64,000 nucleotides of DNA from Porphyromonas uenonis DSM 23387 = JCM 13868 (GCF_000482365.1 NZ_AXVC01000018.1:62001-126000), one strand, 5' to 3'; shown: positions 42,815 to 50,862, counted from the first letter of the stretch. Made by a program: numbers and translations. The notes: generated by a model not told the origin, from the letters alone.

Positions 42815-43903
42815 ATGCAGTTTGCCGATATATATGGATACCAAGCCCTCAAGCAACAGTTCGCACATCTGACCCGCTCAGGGCAAATGCCCCATGCGGT
42901 ACTCCTAGAGATACAGGAGGGCTACCCGGGGCTACACCTAGCGTGGGCCTGGGCGCAGTACATCCAGTGTCAGTCGCCTACGGATGAGGACTCGTGTGGT
43001 GCCTGTGCCTCCTGCAAGAAAGTCGCAGCCATCGCTCATCCCGACGTCATCTTCGTCTATCCCGTGGTCAAAGCGGCACAAGACGAGACCCCCACGGAGC
43101 GATACTTCGACGAGTGGCGCACCTTCCTCGAGCGGTCGCCCTACATCACCGATCAGGACTGGCTCGAAGTGCTGGAGGCGGGCAATAGTCAGCCTGTCAT
43201 CTATGTGAATGAGATCAATAGTCTCTTGTCTCGTCTCTCGGTTACAACCACCGAAGGAGGCTGGCGCACGATTATTATTTACCAGCCTGAGCGTATGAAT
43301 GATGCGGCGGCCAACAAGCTTCTCAAGTCGCTCGAAGAGCCACCCGCCGAGACGCTCTTTATTCTTGTGTCGGCACATTCGGATCGTCTCCTAGACACAA
43401 TTCTGAGCCGTGTGCAGCGCTTCGAGCTGCCCCCGATGACGGAGGCGGAGATGAGAGAGGCGCTGACCGCTCTGCACCCGGAGCTGGCGACTGATGCTCT
43501 GGAGGCGATGATTCCCCTAGTGGACGGCAACCTGAGCGATGCGCTACGGCTACTCGACAGCTCCGCTTCGCAAGACAAACTACAGGAACTAGCGCAGCAG
43601 TGGTACGATGCGACATTACGAGCCGACATCCTGCGTCTGAAGCTTCTCAGTGAGGAGGTGGACAAGATGGGACGCGAGGGAGCGGTTGCTTTCCTCAAAC
43701 TACTGATGCAGCAGGTGGGTCAGCAGTGGCACCGTGCGCTCCGTGGTGAGGCTCGTGTGGGGGAGCTGCGGGTCAACAATAAGGCGATGGGTGCTTGCTA
43801 TAGACTCCTCGAGGAGGCGATGCGAGAGATCCGTGGCAATGTGCTGACGAAGATGGTGCTCTTCGACACGTTCCTGAGAATGCTACTCGCCTTGCGCAAC
43901 TAA
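42815..43903 (+). CDS. holB: DNA polymerase III delta' subunit-like clamp-loader ATPase
   Basis: AAA+ clamp-loader subunit of 362 residues. The P-loop is degenerate (LEIQEGYPG, no Lys-Thr), as in delta' subunits that do not hydrolyse ATP. A zinc module with CQ-x8-CGACASC is at about 48-65, and sensor 1/SRC-like LDTILSRVQRFELPP near 190-205 matches the family. It should work with DnaX and HolA to load the beta clamp. It lies 58 bp after dnaG and 11 bp before the acyltransferase. Confidence 0.9.
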   Translation: MQFADIYGYQALKQQFAHLTRSGQMPHAVLLEIQEGYPGLHLAWAWAQYIQCQSPTDEDSCGACASCKKVAAIAHPDVIFVYPVVKAAQDETPTERYFDEWRTFLERSPYITDQDWLEVLEAGNSQPVIYVNEINSLLSRLSVTTTEGGWRTIIIYQPERMNDAAANKLLKSLEEPPAETLFILVSAHSDRLLDTILSRVQRFELPPMTEAEMREALTALHPELATDALEAMIPLVDGNLSDALRLLDSSASQDKLQELAQQWYDATLRADILRLKLLSEEVDKMGREGAVAFLKLLMQQVGQQWHRALRGEARVGELRVNNKAMGACYRLLEEAMREIRGNVLTKMVLFDTFLRMLLALRN

Positions 43904-43914
43904 GCCCAGCTACG

Positions 43915-44931
43915 ATGTCAGAGCAGACGTTACGTCATCAGGGACTTGACCTCTTACGGCTCCTCTCAGTCGTGATGGTGATCGGCATCCACACGGCGGG
44001 AGGTTACTTTATGGGAGATGCTTCGCTGGCAGAGCGTTGGCAAGCTGCCCCATGGTATGCGCTTTCGGTGGGAGCGGTGCCACTCTTTGTGATGATGAGC
44101 GGAGCTTTCATGCTGTCGCCGGTGCGGCAGATCGGGAGCTTGGCGCACTTTTACGAGCGTAGGGTAGGGCGCAAGATACTCTTGCCACTAGTTGTTTGGT
44201 CTGTGGGCTACTACTTCTGGCACTGTGCGAAGGAGCAGACGTGGCTCGCCTTCCAGTGGTATCACTTGTGGTTTCTTGTGATGCTGGCAGGGCTCTACGT
44301 GGTCACTCCTATGCTGCGCTGGCTCTGTGAGCGGATCGAGCGTAGCGATAGTCCTACCTATGGAGGCAATCGTGGACTACTTATCTTAACGCTCGGGAGC
44401 TATCTCGTGGCGCTTACGGTAGATGTTTACTACCGCTCGTACGGCGTTCGTCAAGTTTGCCTGCTATGGTGGGTACAGTACCTGCCTTACTTCCTTGCGG
44501 GGCATTTGCTCGCTCGCACCTCAAGTCGGTTGCCTGGTAGGGGCTGGCTCTTGATCCTATTCATCGGGAGTATGCTACTACACGGAGCGCTGCTCATTTA
44601 CGTGCCCTACCAACTATTAGAGCGGATGGGTGTCAACTTCCAGCCACTGGTCGTCCTCAAGGTTCTCTCGCTCTTCGCCCTTTGCTATAGCTGGCGTCCC
44701 AAGGCACGGCTCCTCATCTCGGCAAGTACGCTCTATCCCTACGTGATGGGGATCTACTTGGTTCACTTTGCGGTGCTACAAGTGGTCTTCAAGCTGTTTG
44801 AGCTATTCCTCCCAGCATTGTCCGCTTGCCCAGCCGTAAGCGTCCCCCTGCGCATCCTGCTCATTGCGCTCATCTCGCTAGGGGTCACCGCATTGATGCG
44901 CAAGGTACCCTTACTGCGACAGCTCGTTTAG
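43915..44931 (+). CDS. Acyltransferase 3 family membrane protein
   Basis: Integral membrane protein of 338 residues with about ten helices. The start MSEQTLRHQGLDLLRLLSVVMVIGIHTAGG carries the conserved R-x10-H of the acyltransferase 3 family (LDLLR and IGIH), which transfers acyl groups, often acetyl, to sugars of surface polysaccharide or lipopolysaccharide. The acceptor is unknown. Position 11 bp downstream of holB suggests co-transcription rather than functional linkage; the polysaccharide genes at the left end of the window are a possible pathway partner, but that is speculation. Confidence 0.85.
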   Translation: MSEQTLRHQGLDLLRLLSVVMVIGIHTAGGYFMGDASLAERWQAAPWYALSVGAVPLFVMMSGAFMLSPVRQIGSLAHFYERRVGRKILLPLVVWSVGYYFWHCAKEQTWLAFQWYHLWFLVMLAGLYVVTPMLRWLCERIERSDSPTYGGNRGLLILTLGSYLVALTVDVYYRSYGVRQVCLLWWVQYLPYFLAGHLLARTSSRLPGRGWLLILFIGSMLLHGALLIYVPYQLLERMGVNFQPLVVLKVLSLFALCYSWRPKARLLISASTLYPYVMGIYLVHFAVLQVVFKLFELFLPALSACPAVSVPLRILLIALISLGVTALMRKVPLLRQLV

Positions 44932-44964
44932 AGGAAAAGCCTTCACAAGACGGCAATGATTTCG

Positions 44965-44972
44965 TATCTTTG
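44965..44972 (+). promoter_or_regulatory. Candidate -7 box for ribE
   Basis: TATCTTTG, an exact TAnnTTTG match, 37 bp before the ribE ATG at 45010. No FMN riboswitch fits in this short leader. Confidence 0.5.
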
Positions 44973-45009
44973 CGAAGTAACCAATCAATAGAGCAAACCG
45001 AATATACAT

Positions 45010-45612
45010 ATGTTTAGTGGAATAGTAGAAGGCATGGCGCAGGTACGTCGCCTAACCCGCGAAGGGAGCAACCTGCACATCACACTCGCTTGTAGCTTTG
45101 CCGCAGAGCTACAGATAGATCAGAGCATCGCACACAATGGTGTCTGTCTCACCGTCGTCTCGCTCGAGGAGGGAGGCTACACGGTGACAGCCGTCCAGGA
45201 GACGCTGGATCGTAGTAATCTGGGACTCCTACAGGTAGGCGACTATGTCAATGTGGAGCGTAGCATGATGCTCGGAGGTCGTCTGGACGGTCACATCGTG
45301 CAGGGACATGTGGATCAGACGGCTCGCTGTACAGCCATTCGTGAGATGGACGGAAGCCACTACTTTACCTTTGCCTATGAGGTGGATCGTGAGATGATGC
45401 GCCAGGGCTATATGACAGTCGAGAAGGGTTCCGTGACGGTCAATGGCGTGAGCCTCACCGTCTGCAATTCGCAGGAAAACTCATTCGAGGTGGCGATCAT
45501 CCCTTATACCCTAGAGCATACCAACTTCAAGTACTTTAAGGAGGGAAGCGTGGTCAACCTCGAGTTTGACATCTTGGGCAAATACATTGCTCGTCTTCGC
45601 TCCTTCGACTAA
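45010..45612 (+). CDS. ribE: Riboflavin synthase alpha chain
   Basis: Enzyme of 200 residues that dismutates two 6,7-dimethyl-8-ribityllumazine molecules to riboflavin. It begins with the diagnostic MFSGIVEGMAQV and contains two lumazine-binding repeats (about 1-95 and 96-195), with HNGVCLTV in the first and VNGVSLTV in the second, and GHIVQGHVD at the junction. Length is normal. Other riboflavin genes are not nearby. A flavin-type nitroreductase follows 12 bp later, so product and user may be co-expressed. Confidence 0.96.
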   Translation: MFSGIVEGMAQVRRLTREGSNLHITLACSFAAELQIDQSIAHNGVCLTVVSLEEGGYTVTAVQETLDRSNLGLLQVGDYVNVERSMMLGGRLDGHIVQGHVDQTARCTAIREMDGSHYFTFAYEVDREMMRQGYMTVEKGSVTVNGVSLTVCNSQENSFEVAIIPYTLEHTNFKYFKEGSVVNLEFDILGKYIARLRSFD

Positions 45613-45624
45613 ACCACTGTAGCT

Positions 45625-46173
45625 ATGAAAGCGGAAGACCTATATGCTCTCTATCGGGAGCGTCAGAGCGATCGAAAGTTTGCCGATCGCCCCGTACCGC
45701 AGGAAGTGCTGGAGCGTATCCTGCACAACGCTATGCTGGCACCCTCAGCGACCAATCAGCAGCCCTGGAGTATCGTAGCGGTCTCCGACCCTGAGACTGT
45801 GCAGCGTGTGGGGCAGGCGGTCATCAAGGGGGTGACCAATATGAATAAGTTCGCCCTAGAGGCACCCGCCCACCTACTCATCGTAGCGGAGCGTGGACGC
45901 TGGATAGCGCGTATGGGGAGCCGCGTGATGGGTGTGGACTACCGCCCCATAGATCTAGGCATCCTCGTGGCGCACATCGTCCTGGCCGCACAGGCGGAGG
46001 GTGTCGGGAACTGTATCCTTGGCTGGATCAATGACTCGGCTCTGCGCAAGGAGCTCGGCATCCCCAGCAACCGTCAGGTAGTCCTAGACATCCTCCTCGG
46101 TTACTCGGAGCAGCCGACCCGTGAGAAGAAGCGCAAGCGCCCCGACGAGGTCATCCACTGGAACCAGTGGTAA
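45625..46173 (+). CDS. Nitroreductase family flavoprotein
   Basis: FMN-dependent oxidoreductase of 182 residues. The N-terminal RQSDRKFADRPVPQEVLERIL and MLAPSATNQQPWSIVAV (about 12-53) are the standard FMN-binding start of the family, and GVGNCILGWI lies in the middle of the second half. The natural substrate (quinones, nitro compounds or a reductive pathway step) cannot be told. It sits 12 bp after ribE and is probably co-transcribed. Confidence 0.9.
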   Translation: MKAEDLYALYRERQSDRKFADRPVPQEVLERILHNAMLAPSATNQQPWSIVAVSDPETVQRVGQAVIKGVTNMNKFALEAPAHLLIVAERGRWIARMGSRVMGVDYRPIDLGILVAHIVLAAQAEGVGNCILGWINDSALRKELGIPSNRQVVLDILLGYSEQPTREKKRKRPDEVIHWNQW

Positions 46174-46290
46174 CCAGCTCACTACGAGACGCCTTCCGTA
46201 AGGCTGTATCTGCGCTAGTTTGCTACCCTTTGAATTTCAATAAAAGAGCCCTCTCCACTTAGCAAAGAGCGCAACGGGGGCAAAGGAGGA

Positions 46291-46322
46291 TTTGCTTTTG
46301 TCAAAATATTTCCGTTACTTTG
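46291..46322 (+). promoter_or_regulatory. Candidate promoter for rpmB-rpmG-DUF4295
   Basis: TTTG at 46291-46294 and TTACTTTG at 46315-46322 are separated by 20 bp, close to the Bacteroidota -33/-7 arrangement TTTG-N19-21-TAnnTTTG (one mismatch). It gives a leader of about 90 bases before rpmB. Confidence 0.55.
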
Positions 46323-46418
46323 CAGTCTGATTGCAGACCCACACCATGATGATGCTAATGGATGGGCTGTGTCGATCTCAGAAACATCGTAGAAGTATAA
46401 AAGAAATACCACACCGTC

Positions 46419-46667
46419 ATGTCTAAGATATGTCAGATCACCGGTAAGAAGGCTATGGTGGGCAACAATGTATCCCACTCAAAGCGTCGCACGAAGCGCA
46501 CCTTTGATGTCAACCTCTTCCGCAAGAAGTTTTATTGGCCCGAGGAGGATCGTTGGATCTCTCTAAAGGTTTCAGCAGCAGGGCTTCGGCTCATCAACCG
46601 CGTAGGGCTCAACGAGGCTCTCCGTCGCGCTAGCGATGCTGGCTACCTAAGCATCAAGAGCAAATAA
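46419..46667 (+). CDS. rpmB: 50S ribosomal protein L28
   Basis: Protein of 82 residues beginning [27 protein letters not shown], the characteristic L28 N-terminus, then RRFDVNLF-like [15 protein letters not shown] and a closing [16 protein letters not shown] single Cys (Cys5) remains; the zinc-ribbon Cys pairs of some L28 forms are absent. First of three small translation-related genes. Confidence 0.97.
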   Translation: MSKICQITGKKAMVGNNVSHSKRRTKRTFDVNLFRKKFYWPEEDRWISLKVSAAGLRLINRVGLNEALRRASDAGYLSIKSK

Positions 46668-46698
46668 ACCACTCACTCCTTAATTACACTGATTTACT

Positions 46699-46887
46699 AT
46701 GTCTAAGAAAGGTAAAGGCGATCGAGTACAGGTGATACTCGAGTGCACAGAGCACAAAGAGAGTGGCATGCCAGGCACCTCTCGCTACGTCACCACAAAG
46801 AATAGAAAGAATACGACACAGCGTCTAGAGCTTAAGAAGTACAATCCTATCCTCAAGCGCTACACACTACATCGTGAGATTAAGTAA
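46699..46887 (+). CDS. rpmG: 50S ribosomal protein L33
   Basis: Basic protein of 62 residues with [29 protein letters not shown], the L33 signature, and a closing [18 protein letters not shown]. Only one of the zinc-ribbon cysteines is present (ECTE), so this is a C-minus (zinc-independent) form. Located 31 bp after rpmB. Confidence 0.97.
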   Translation: MSKKGKGDRVQVILECTEHKESGMPGTSRYVTTKNRKNTTQRLELKKYNPILKRYTLHREIK

Positions 46888-46927
46888 TCATCTCTCCCCT
46901 TCACTAACCAAATAAGAACTAAGTACA

Positions 46928-47080
46928 ATGGCTAAGAAATCGGTCGCAACCTTTAGAACGGGCGATGGTCGCTCATACTCGAAGGTTATCAAGATGGTCA
47001 AGTCGCCTAAGACTGGTGCTTATACCTTCCAAGAGGAGATGGTACCAAATGACCACGTACAGGACTTCCTCAAGAAGTAA
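46928..47080 (+). CDS. DUF4295 family small basic protein
   Basis: Read directly from the sequence: 50 codons starting MAKKSVATFRTGDGRSYSKV and ending QDFLKK, followed by TAA at 47078-47080. This matches DUF4295, a Bacteroidota family almost always found directly after rpmB-rpmG and therefore probably ribosome-associated; its function is not established. In Bacteroides the same cluster commonly continues into ftsY, but here a terminator follows 78 bp later. Confidence 0.93.
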   Translation: MAKKSVATFRTGDGRSYSKVIKMVKSPKTGAYTFQEEMVPNDHVQDFLKK

Positions 47081-47158
47081 TCTGAATACGAGATAGAGTC
47101 GCTACCGTAGAGAGGACGTTATCCACATCTCTCTAATTAGGTAGGCGAACACCATAAG

Positions 47159-47206
47159 GAGAGCATTGACACGCTAGTCGTGTCGATGCTCTCGCTTTGT
47201 TTTTAT
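47159..47206 (+). terminator. Rho-independent terminator after ribosomal protein cluster
   Basis: GAGAGCATTGACACG pairs with CGTGTCGATGCTCTC (one mismatch, T-G) around a CTAGT loop; CGCTTTGTTTTTAT follows on the plus strand. Confidence 0.88.
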
Positions 47207-47331
47207 AGAGGAGCATTCGGACGGGGTAGGGGTTAGAGATTAGAGCGAGACGAGCCACGATTTGTAGGGTCGCACGGCTACTTGTTAGATGGCGGCATTG
47301 AGGAGAGCGTGCGACATTAGATATAATTTAC

Positions 47332-47339
47332 TATATTTG
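47332..47339 (+). promoter_or_regulatory. Candidate -7 box for small T9SS protein gene
   Basis: TATATTTG, an exact TAnnTTTG match, 84 bp before the chosen ATG at 47424. The rest of the 343-bp gap holds the terminator above and two nTTAGAn heptamers (47232-47245). Confidence 0.5.
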
Positions 47340-47423
47340 CGCTGTGGACGTGTGTTTCTCTACGGGAGCGCCACGTCTATCAAGACTATCTATCACGCTA
47401 ATCATCAATATTATAATAGCCAT

Positions 47424-47930
47424 ATGAGACCAGTACGACTTCTATCTGCAGCACTCTTACTCATCATCTCTCTGACCTATCTGCAGGCACAGGAGAGCTA
47501 TCCGCTCAGCCTCGTCGTAGAGCAGAGCAGTCAGCCTGAAGAGGTAATCCCTCTCACAGATATTCAGAAGATTACCTTCGCAGATGGTAAGATGCAGATG
47601 CACTACACCCAGAAGGCCAACTACAGTGCCGCTTTCGCTTGCAAGGATGTGACGAAGTGTACCTTCTCCACGAGCAAGAAGCCGACAGCGCTACCACTTA
47701 TTGCTAGTCCTGTCGTCAGTAGCTACAAGCTACTCTCCGATGGTGAGAATATTTTCATCGAGGGTCTCGTTGCTGGGCAGGGTTACAACGTAGCGCTTTA
47801 CGACATGCAGGGCAATCAGATCTACCTGCGTCCGAACTTTGTCGTCGGCGAGACGATCCACTGCGCTACACTACCTAGCGGTGTCTATCTAGTTCAGATC
47901 GACGGCGAGGCATACCGCTTCATACTGTAA
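47424..47930 (+). CDS. Small secreted protein with T9SS type A sorting domain
   Basis: Protein of 168 residues. The ATG at 47424 (MRPVRLLSAALLLIISLTYLQAQ) gives a clean signal peptide; the open frame extends upstream to 47289 but without signal character. The last 80 residues form a T9SS C-terminal sorting domain, ending LPSGVYLVQIDGEAYRFIL, with YNVALYDMQGNQI typical of type A. The passenger between about 25 and 85 is small and holds IQKITFADGKMQM, a motif seen at the start of other Bacteroidota T9SS-associated proteins. Mature function unknown; the size suggests a carrier or structural surface peptide rather than an enzyme. A strong terminator follows. Confidence 0.82.
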   Translation: MRPVRLLSAALLLIISLTYLQAQESYPLSLVVEQSSQPEEVIPLTDIQKITFADGKMQMHYTQKANYSAAFACKDVTKCTFSTSKKPTALPLIASPVVSSYKLLSDGENIFIEGLVAGQGYNVALYDMQGNQIYLRPNFVVGETIHCATLPSGVYLVQIDGEAYRFIL

Positions 47931-47987
47931 GAAAAAGCTCAGAGACATAGCGGCTACGCTCCTAAGCTAAGTGCGTAGCAGTGATAT

Positions 47988-48031
47988 TGCGACGAGGGTG
48001 ATGCAGATGCGTCATCCTCGTCGTGCTTTTT
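47988..48031 (+). terminator. Rho-independent terminator after small T9SS protein gene
   Basis: GCGACGAGG and CCTCGTCGTGC form a GC-rich stem extended by ATGC pairing (GTGATGCA / TGCGTCAT); TTTTT follows. Confidence 0.8.
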
Positions 48032-48064
48032 GAGGTTTGTAAAGGGGGATGCCTCTCACCTTAT

Positions 48065-48239
48065 AAGACTGTTGCAAAAGTCAACAGTCTCACAATCTTG
48101 CAAGCAAGATTGTCTAGACTTTGCAGAAAGGATGAAGCGCAAGGCGCTGAGGGTGAGGTCTGAAGGGAGCATACCTCCGTATGTGACCGAAGCCGAATCC
48201 CGAAAGCAACACAGCGATTCGCCTTTATGCAACAGTCTC
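48065..48239 (+). mobile_element. 175-bp MITE-like element, copy 2
   Basis: Second copy of the element at 14570, in the same orientation, with ends AAGACTGTTGCA / TGCAACAGTCTC and a 5-bp target duplication CTTAT (48060-48064 and 48240-48244). The five differences from copy 1 are all in the first 55 bp; the remaining 120 bp are identical, so the copies are recent. Open frames that run through it are not conserved genes. Confidence 0.88.
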
Positions 48240-48264
48240 CTTATGGTTGAGCAGCTGATGGGAA

Positions 48265-48420
48265 AAAGGAGTCTCTTCGGAGGAAATTGAGAATCTCTAG
48301 GGAGCAAACGGAAATTCCCCACGGAGGGCTGAAATAAAAGTTCGGAAGAATGAAATGAAAGTTCCGAAGAATGAAATGGTAAGTACGAAGAATTTTACCG
48401 TTCCTCGGTGAAGGATCAAG
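48265..48420. repeat. Array of 21-bp units (locus 5)
   Basis: Three units of exactly 21 bp at 48331-48351, 48352-48372 and 48373-48393, each starting GAAAT and ending GAAGAAT. They are the reverse complement of the units at 7740-7802. Degenerate dyads (CTTCGGAGGAAATTG, CCCCACGGAGGG, CCTCGGTGAAGG) extend the array on both sides. Confidence 0.8.
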
Positions 48421-48423
48421 AAT

Positions 48424-48463
48424 AGCTCCGTGGGGATCTCGCAATTCTCGCGGAGCTTTTTTA
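48424..48463 (+). terminator. Terminator-like hairpin at the end of array 5
   Basis: AGCTCCG (48424-48430) pairs with CGGAGCT (48451-48457), followed by TTTTTT on the plus strand. It lies upstream of pstS and would stop any transcript crossing the array. Confidence 0.55.
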
Positions 48464-48558
48464 TTGCGTAGTGAGATGAGTATACGAAAGGTGTGGAAAT
48501 CGTATACCTAGAGCGGTAAAGCGATAGGGGAGTCGTCTGAGAACTTAACAACTTCACC

Positions 48559-48608
48559 GTGTCGTAACATTTTCGTCACAGTGGAATAATCCATTGGGCG
48601 TAATATTG
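48559..48608 (+). promoter_or_regulatory. Candidate Pho box and -7 element upstream of pstS
   Basis: GTGTCGT-AACA-TTTTCGT (48559-48576) is a partial match to the PhoB box (two CTGTCAT-like heptamers separated by 4 bp). Twenty-four bases on is TAATATTG (48601-48608), one mismatch from TAnnTTTG, so the putative box would sit near -40. The gene context (PhoB-like regulator downstream) supports it, but the match is weak. Confidence 0.4.
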
Positions 48609-48689
48609 CAAGCGAAAAGGGAGATCTAACCTTCCCGACCGTCTCGGTAGGTCCCTCTCTCAGCAACAAACAAACTTACCAATACAACT

Positions 48690-49763
48690 ATGAATAAGAG
48701 TACACTCAAGGCTTTAGTCCTCATCTCCATCGCTCTCATGACTGCCAGCTGTGCTGGCAAAGGTGGTCGTGTGACCCAGCTCGACGCTGCGGGAGCGACC
48801 TTCCCGCTACCTTATTATACCGAGGCCTTCAAAGCTTATGAGGAGCTGTCGGGGATACATGTTAACTATGGCGCCGTGGGTAGTGGCGGTGGTATCCGTA
48901 GCCTCAAGGACGAGGTGGTCGACTTTGCCGCTTCTGATGCCTTCCTCTCTGATGAGGAGCTGGCGGAGATGCCTCGCGAGGTGATCCACATACCGACCTG
49001 CATGGGCGCTGTCGTCATCGCATACAACTGCCCCGAGATCGCTTGCTTAAAGCTCACGGGCGAGATCATAGCAAACATTTATCTAGGCAAGATAACCCGC
49101 TGGAATGACCCCGCTATCGCTGCGATCAACCCCGACGAAAAGTTACCCGACAAGGAGATCTCACCCGTCTATCGCTCCGATGGTAGTGGTACGACGAATG
49201 TCTTCAGCGACTATCTGACGAAGGTGAGCCCCGACTGGGCTGCGCAGATCGGCACGGGCAAGTCGCTCAAGTGGCCTACCGGTATGGCTGCTAAGGGCAA
49301 CCCTGGTGTCGCTGGCGTGATCTCTCAGACGGATGGTGCAATCGGCTATGTGGGTAGCGAGTACAGCTTTTCGCTAAAGATCCCGACAGCAAAGGTGCAG
49401 AATCAGGCGGGCAACTTTGTCCTCCCCTCACTTGAGTCAATCTCTGCGGCAGCTGCTGGCGAGGTGGCGCCCGATACACGACAGATGATCACCAACTCGG
49501 CACACCCTGAGGCTTATCCTATCAGCTGCCTCACCTGGCTCATCTCCTACAAGGATCTCAGCTACAGCAACCACTCAGAGGCTGAGGCTACCGAGACGGC
49601 TCGTCTACTCAACTGGATGCTAAGTGATGAGGCGCAGGCGATCACTTCGCAGATCCACTTCGCACCGCTATCTCCTGAGATGATCGCTGCAGCCAAGGCG
49701 CAGCTGGCTCAGCTGACCTATGGCGGTAATCCGATAGACTTAACTAGCTCTCCTAAGAAGTAG
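48690..49763 (+). CDS. pstS: Phosphate ABC transporter substrate-binding lipoprotein
   Basis: Phosphate-binding protein of 357 residues with a lipoprotein signal (lipobox MTASC, Cys at about 21). The phosphate-binding signature is present: LDAAGATFPLPYYTEAF near 31-47, VGSGGGIRSLKDEVVDFAASDAFL (loop binding phosphate) around 62-86, and RSDGSGTTNVFSDYL near 162-176. It first captures phosphate for PstCAB. A 12-bp-stem hairpin separates it from pstC, consistent with higher expression of pstS than of the rest. Confidence 0.95.
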   Translation: MNKSTLKALVLISIALMTASCAGKGGRVTQLDAAGATFPLPYYTEAFKAYEELSGIHVNYGAVGSGGGIRSLKDEVVDFAASDAFLSDEELAEMPREVIHIPTCMGAVVIAYNCPEIACLKLTGEIIANIYLGKITRWNDPAIAAINPDEKLPDKEISPVYRSDGSGTTNVFSDYLTKVSPDWAAQIGTGKSLKWPTGMAAKGNPGVAGVISQTDGAIGYVGSEYSFSLKIPTAKVQNQAGNFVLPSLESISAAAAGEVAPDTRQMITNSAHPEAYPISCLTWLISYKDLSYSNHSEAEATETARLLNWMLSDEAQAITSQIHFAPLSPEMIAAAKAQLAQLTYGGNPIDLTSSPKK

Positions 49764-49793
49764 CTCCTATATACACCAGAAAAACAAAAAAAA

Positions 49794-49824
49794 GGAGACT
49801 GCTACCGTCTCTGTAGCAGTCTCC
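49794..49824. other. Intercistronic hairpin between pstS and pstC
   Basis: Perfect 12-bp stem GGAGACTGCTAC / GTAGCAGTCTCC with a 7-base loop CGTCTCT. On the plus strand it is preceded by eight A and not followed by T residues, so it is not a terminator in the sense direction; in the antisense direction it is followed by TTTTTTTTG and resembles one. It could protect the pstS 3' end after processing. Confidence 0.75.
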
Positions 49825-49971
49825 TCACACCAAAAGAACGTCTCTCCTCCCCTCTCAACAGTAGTGCCGTCTGGATAGCTCCGATTGCTTAGTGAGTCGC
49901 ATCCGACCTGTACCGCTCTCTATTCGGAGGAGAGATGTCTCTTTACCTTCCACACCTACTATTCAAACTGT

Positions 49972-50862
49972 ATGTCCACCCTCGTCCGTAAAGCGTCACG
50001 TCCCATCGGCGACAAGATCTTCCGAGGTCTACTCATGAGCTCTGGGCTCCTCGTGCTACTGATCTGCCTAGCGATGCTGATCAGTCTGATTAGTAACAGC
50101 ATGGAGGCCTTTAGTGAGTTTGGCTTCTTTCGCTTCATCTGCTCCTCCGAGTGGGATCCTACGGCTGGACGGGAACAGTATGGGGCGTTGCCCTTTATCG
50201 TTGGGACCGTGGTCACCTCGATACTAGCCTTGATCCTCTGCATCCCCTTCTCGCTACCGGTGGCGCTCTTCATCGGAGAGTACTTCAAGGGGAAGCGGAT
50301 CGCCGGTGTCATACGTTCGCTGACGGACCTGCTGGCGGGCATTCCCTCTATCGTGTACGGTCTGTGGGGCTTCTACACCCTTCGTCCGCTCATTGACATG
50401 ATTGATGGACCACAGGGCAATGGCTACGGGATCCTCACTTCGGTGCTCATACTGACCATTATGATCATCCCCTATGCCTCGTCGCTCACGGCAGAGTTTG
50501 TCATGCTCACGCCTAAGTCACTCAAGGAGGCCGCTTACAGTCTCGGCGCCACCCGCACGGAGGTGATCGGATCAGTCATCCTACCCAATGCGCGGAGCGG
50601 GATCATCGCAGCTTACATCCTCGCTCTGGGACGAGCGCTCGGCGAGACGATGGCGGTGACCATGCTGATCGGTAACACGGACAAGGTGCCTACATCAATC
50701 TTTGACACGGGACAGAGTATGGCTTCGCTGATCGCCAATCAGTTCAACGAGGCACATGGCCTCAAGCTCAGTTCGCTCATAGCGATCGCACTCGTCCTTT
50801 TTCTCATCACAGCCATCATCAACGGCATTGTGAAGATTATCCTAAACAAGCAACGAGCTTAA
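49972..50862 (+). CDS. pstC: Phosphate ABC transporter permease PstC
   Basis: Membrane subunit of 296 residues. The ATG at 49972 (MSTLVRKASRPIGDKIFRGLL) is chosen; the frame opens at 49885 with an unlikely polar leader. Six helices are visible; the ABC-coupling segment includes LTPKSLKEAAYSLGATRTEVIGSVILPNARSGI split across about 190-222, the EAA-type loop of PstC, and GRALGETMAVTMLIGN is a PstC hallmark. It pairs with PstA, 6 bp downstream. Confidence 0.95.
   Translation: MSTLVRKASRPIGDKIFRGLLMSSGLLVLLICLAMLISLISNSMEAFSEFGFFRFICSSEWDPTAGREQYGALPFIVGTVVTSILALILCIPFSLPVALFIGEYFKGKRIAGVIRSLTDLLAGIPSIVYGLWGFYTLRPLIDMIDGPQGNGYGILTSVLILTIMIIPYASSLTAEFVMLTPKSLKEAAYSLGATRTEVIGSVILPNARSGIIAAYILALGRALGETMAVTMLIGNTDKVPTSIFDTGQSMASLIANQFNEAHGLKLSSLIAIALVLFLITAIINGIVKIILNKQRA

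Noticed and set aside
44932-45009. FMN riboswitch in front of ribE
   Set aside because: The gap is 78 bp and contains none of the conserved riboswitch segments.
46215-46478. Minus-strand open frame upstream of rpmB
   Set aside because: It overlaps the rpmB promoter and start and has no family resemblance.
47260-47280. Remnant of the R1/R2 foldback element (TTGTAGGGTCGCACGG)
   Set aside because: Only about 15 bp match, too short to claim as a copy.
48030-48322. Open frames of 86-88 residues on both strands across MITE copy 2
   Set aside because: They arise from the repeat element; the frames continue into unrelated flanks that differ from copy 1.
7741-48393. Dyad arrays as simple terminators
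   Set aside because: Most lack a stable GC stem with a T-tract; separate terminators exist close by at 7904, 19873, 28148 and 60891.
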